From positions 124,001 to 188,000 of the forward strand of contig JAEYVZ010000049.1 of NCBI GenBank assembly GCA_023431405.1: 64,000 nt of DNA, written 5' to 3'. The DNA is from Actinomycetes bacterium. GTDB lineage: Bacteria; Actinomycetota; Actinomycetes; Actinomycetales; Microbacteriaceae. Both the position numbers and the translations under genes were made by a program. The notes beneath the pieces were generated by a model that was given only the letters and a program-made list of their open reading frames with translations, was not told the DNA's origin and searched no databases. Numbering within the stretch: the stretch's first letter is position 1; every line of letters begins with the position of its first letter. Below, one piece after another: positions 63,655 through 64,000 of the stretch.

Positions 63655-64000
63655 CCAGGCCCACGGGCATGAGCCACGTTCCGACCGCGAGACCGATCAT
63701 GGCCAGCGCCGCAGAGAAGGCGAGCACCAGCGGCCACCACGACCACGGGCTGAACTCCCCGAGCTCGGGGTCGCCGTCATCGATGTCGGCCGTCAGCGTG
63801 TCTTCCGGCAGCTCGCCGCCCTGCGCGCGGTGCACACGGCTCACGTAGAAGCCGATCATCGCACCCATGAAGGTGGTGAACAGGAGGGCGATCGTGCCCA
63901 CCCACTCGATCGCGTTGTACCAGGGGAGGTGGGAGTGCTCGATGATGTTCCAGCCGGTGTACACCCCCGTCACGATCAGGAAGAAGACGGTGAGGATCCA
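63590..64000 (-). CDS. ctaF: Cytochrome c oxidase subunit IV CtaF (5' end outside window)
   Basis: The open frame continues to the edge of the window, reading WILTVFFLIVTGVYTGWNIIEHSHLPWYN..., so the first residues are missing. Four helices are visible, with EWVGTIALLFTTFMGAMIGFYVSR and GVFVVAIVGWVYEYYRGYFAH at the C-terminus, the actinobacterial CtaF pattern. It is a small subunit of the aa3 oxidase. Oxidase subunits I and II probably lie beyond the edge. Its 3' end overlaps the PP2C reading frame. Confidence 0.92.
   Translation of the reverse strand, partial: WILTVFFLIVTGVYTGWNIIEHSHLPWYNAIEWVGTIALLFTTFMGAMIGFYVSRVHRAQGGELPEDTLTADIDDGDPELGEFSPWSWWPLVLAFSAALAMIGLAVGTWLMPVGLGVFVVAIVGWVYEYYRGYFAH

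Overview
The window is about 70% G+C, with near-exclusive G/C third codon positions, frequent GTG starts and 1-4 bp gene overlaps. Its gene content is that of an aerobic high-G+C actinobacterium: RbpA, WhiA, OpcA, a MabA-type FabG, a QcrCAB/CtaE respiratory supercomplex, four-domain ribosomal protein S1 and a DtxR/IdeR iron box. Gene order and the leaderless promoters suggest Microbacteriaceae, probably Microbacterium or a close relative; that placement is inference. I see no phage, insertion sequence, CRISPR array, tRNA or rRNA. The window is contiguous core chromosome with a few accessory-looking islands.

Layout. 0-6.2 kb: fabG, small membrane proteins, SURF1, an ABC-F ATPase, a GyrI-like protein and BioY. 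6.2-11.1 kb: an iron-siderophore uptake operon on the minus strand (binding lipoprotein, ATPase, two FecCD permeases, siderophore-interacting reductase) under one DtxR-type box. 11.2-13.7 kb: MFS transporter and PatB/MalY-type C-S lyase. 13.7-17.8 kb: SUF Fe-S operon sufB-sufD-ferredoxin-sufC-sufT, without sufS or sufU. 18.0-20.5 kb: heme A synthesis (ctaA, ctaB). 20.7-28.9 kb: pentose-phosphate operon tkt-tal-pgi-zwf-opcA-pgl. 29.0-35.5 kb, minus strand: rapZ, whiA, sodA, gap-pgk-tpiA, secG-rbpA. 35.5-44.7 kb: excision repair (uvrA, uvrC and, separated, uvrB), an SDR-type epimerase, an OhrR-like regulator with a divergent zinc-ribbon peptide, and a VOC protein. 44.8-46.0 kb: a DUF4126 membrane protein and coaE.

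46.0-51.8 kb is the most unusual part. Two small exported proteins with SipW-type signal peptides flank a dedicated SipW-like signal peptidase. They are followed by an OmpR-type response regulator and, on the opposite strand, a membrane histidine kinase overlapping a membrane protein with a degenerate GGDEF domain. It reads as a surface-protein export and assembly module with its own sensory pair. The parts are known family types; the combination and its function are not something I can assign.

51.9-57.8 kb: rpsA, a YchJ-family protein, a stand-alone 5'-3' exonuclease, a PolX-like PHP protein lacking the polymerase core, a two-helix membrane protein and trpD. 57.9-64.0 kb: ctaE-qcrC-qcrA-qcrB, a rhodanese, a PP2C phosphatase and the 3' part of ctaF.

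A recurring signal is a -10 hexamer (TANNNT or CANNNT) exactly 6 nt before the start codon at thirteen genes, which implies widespread leaderless transcription.
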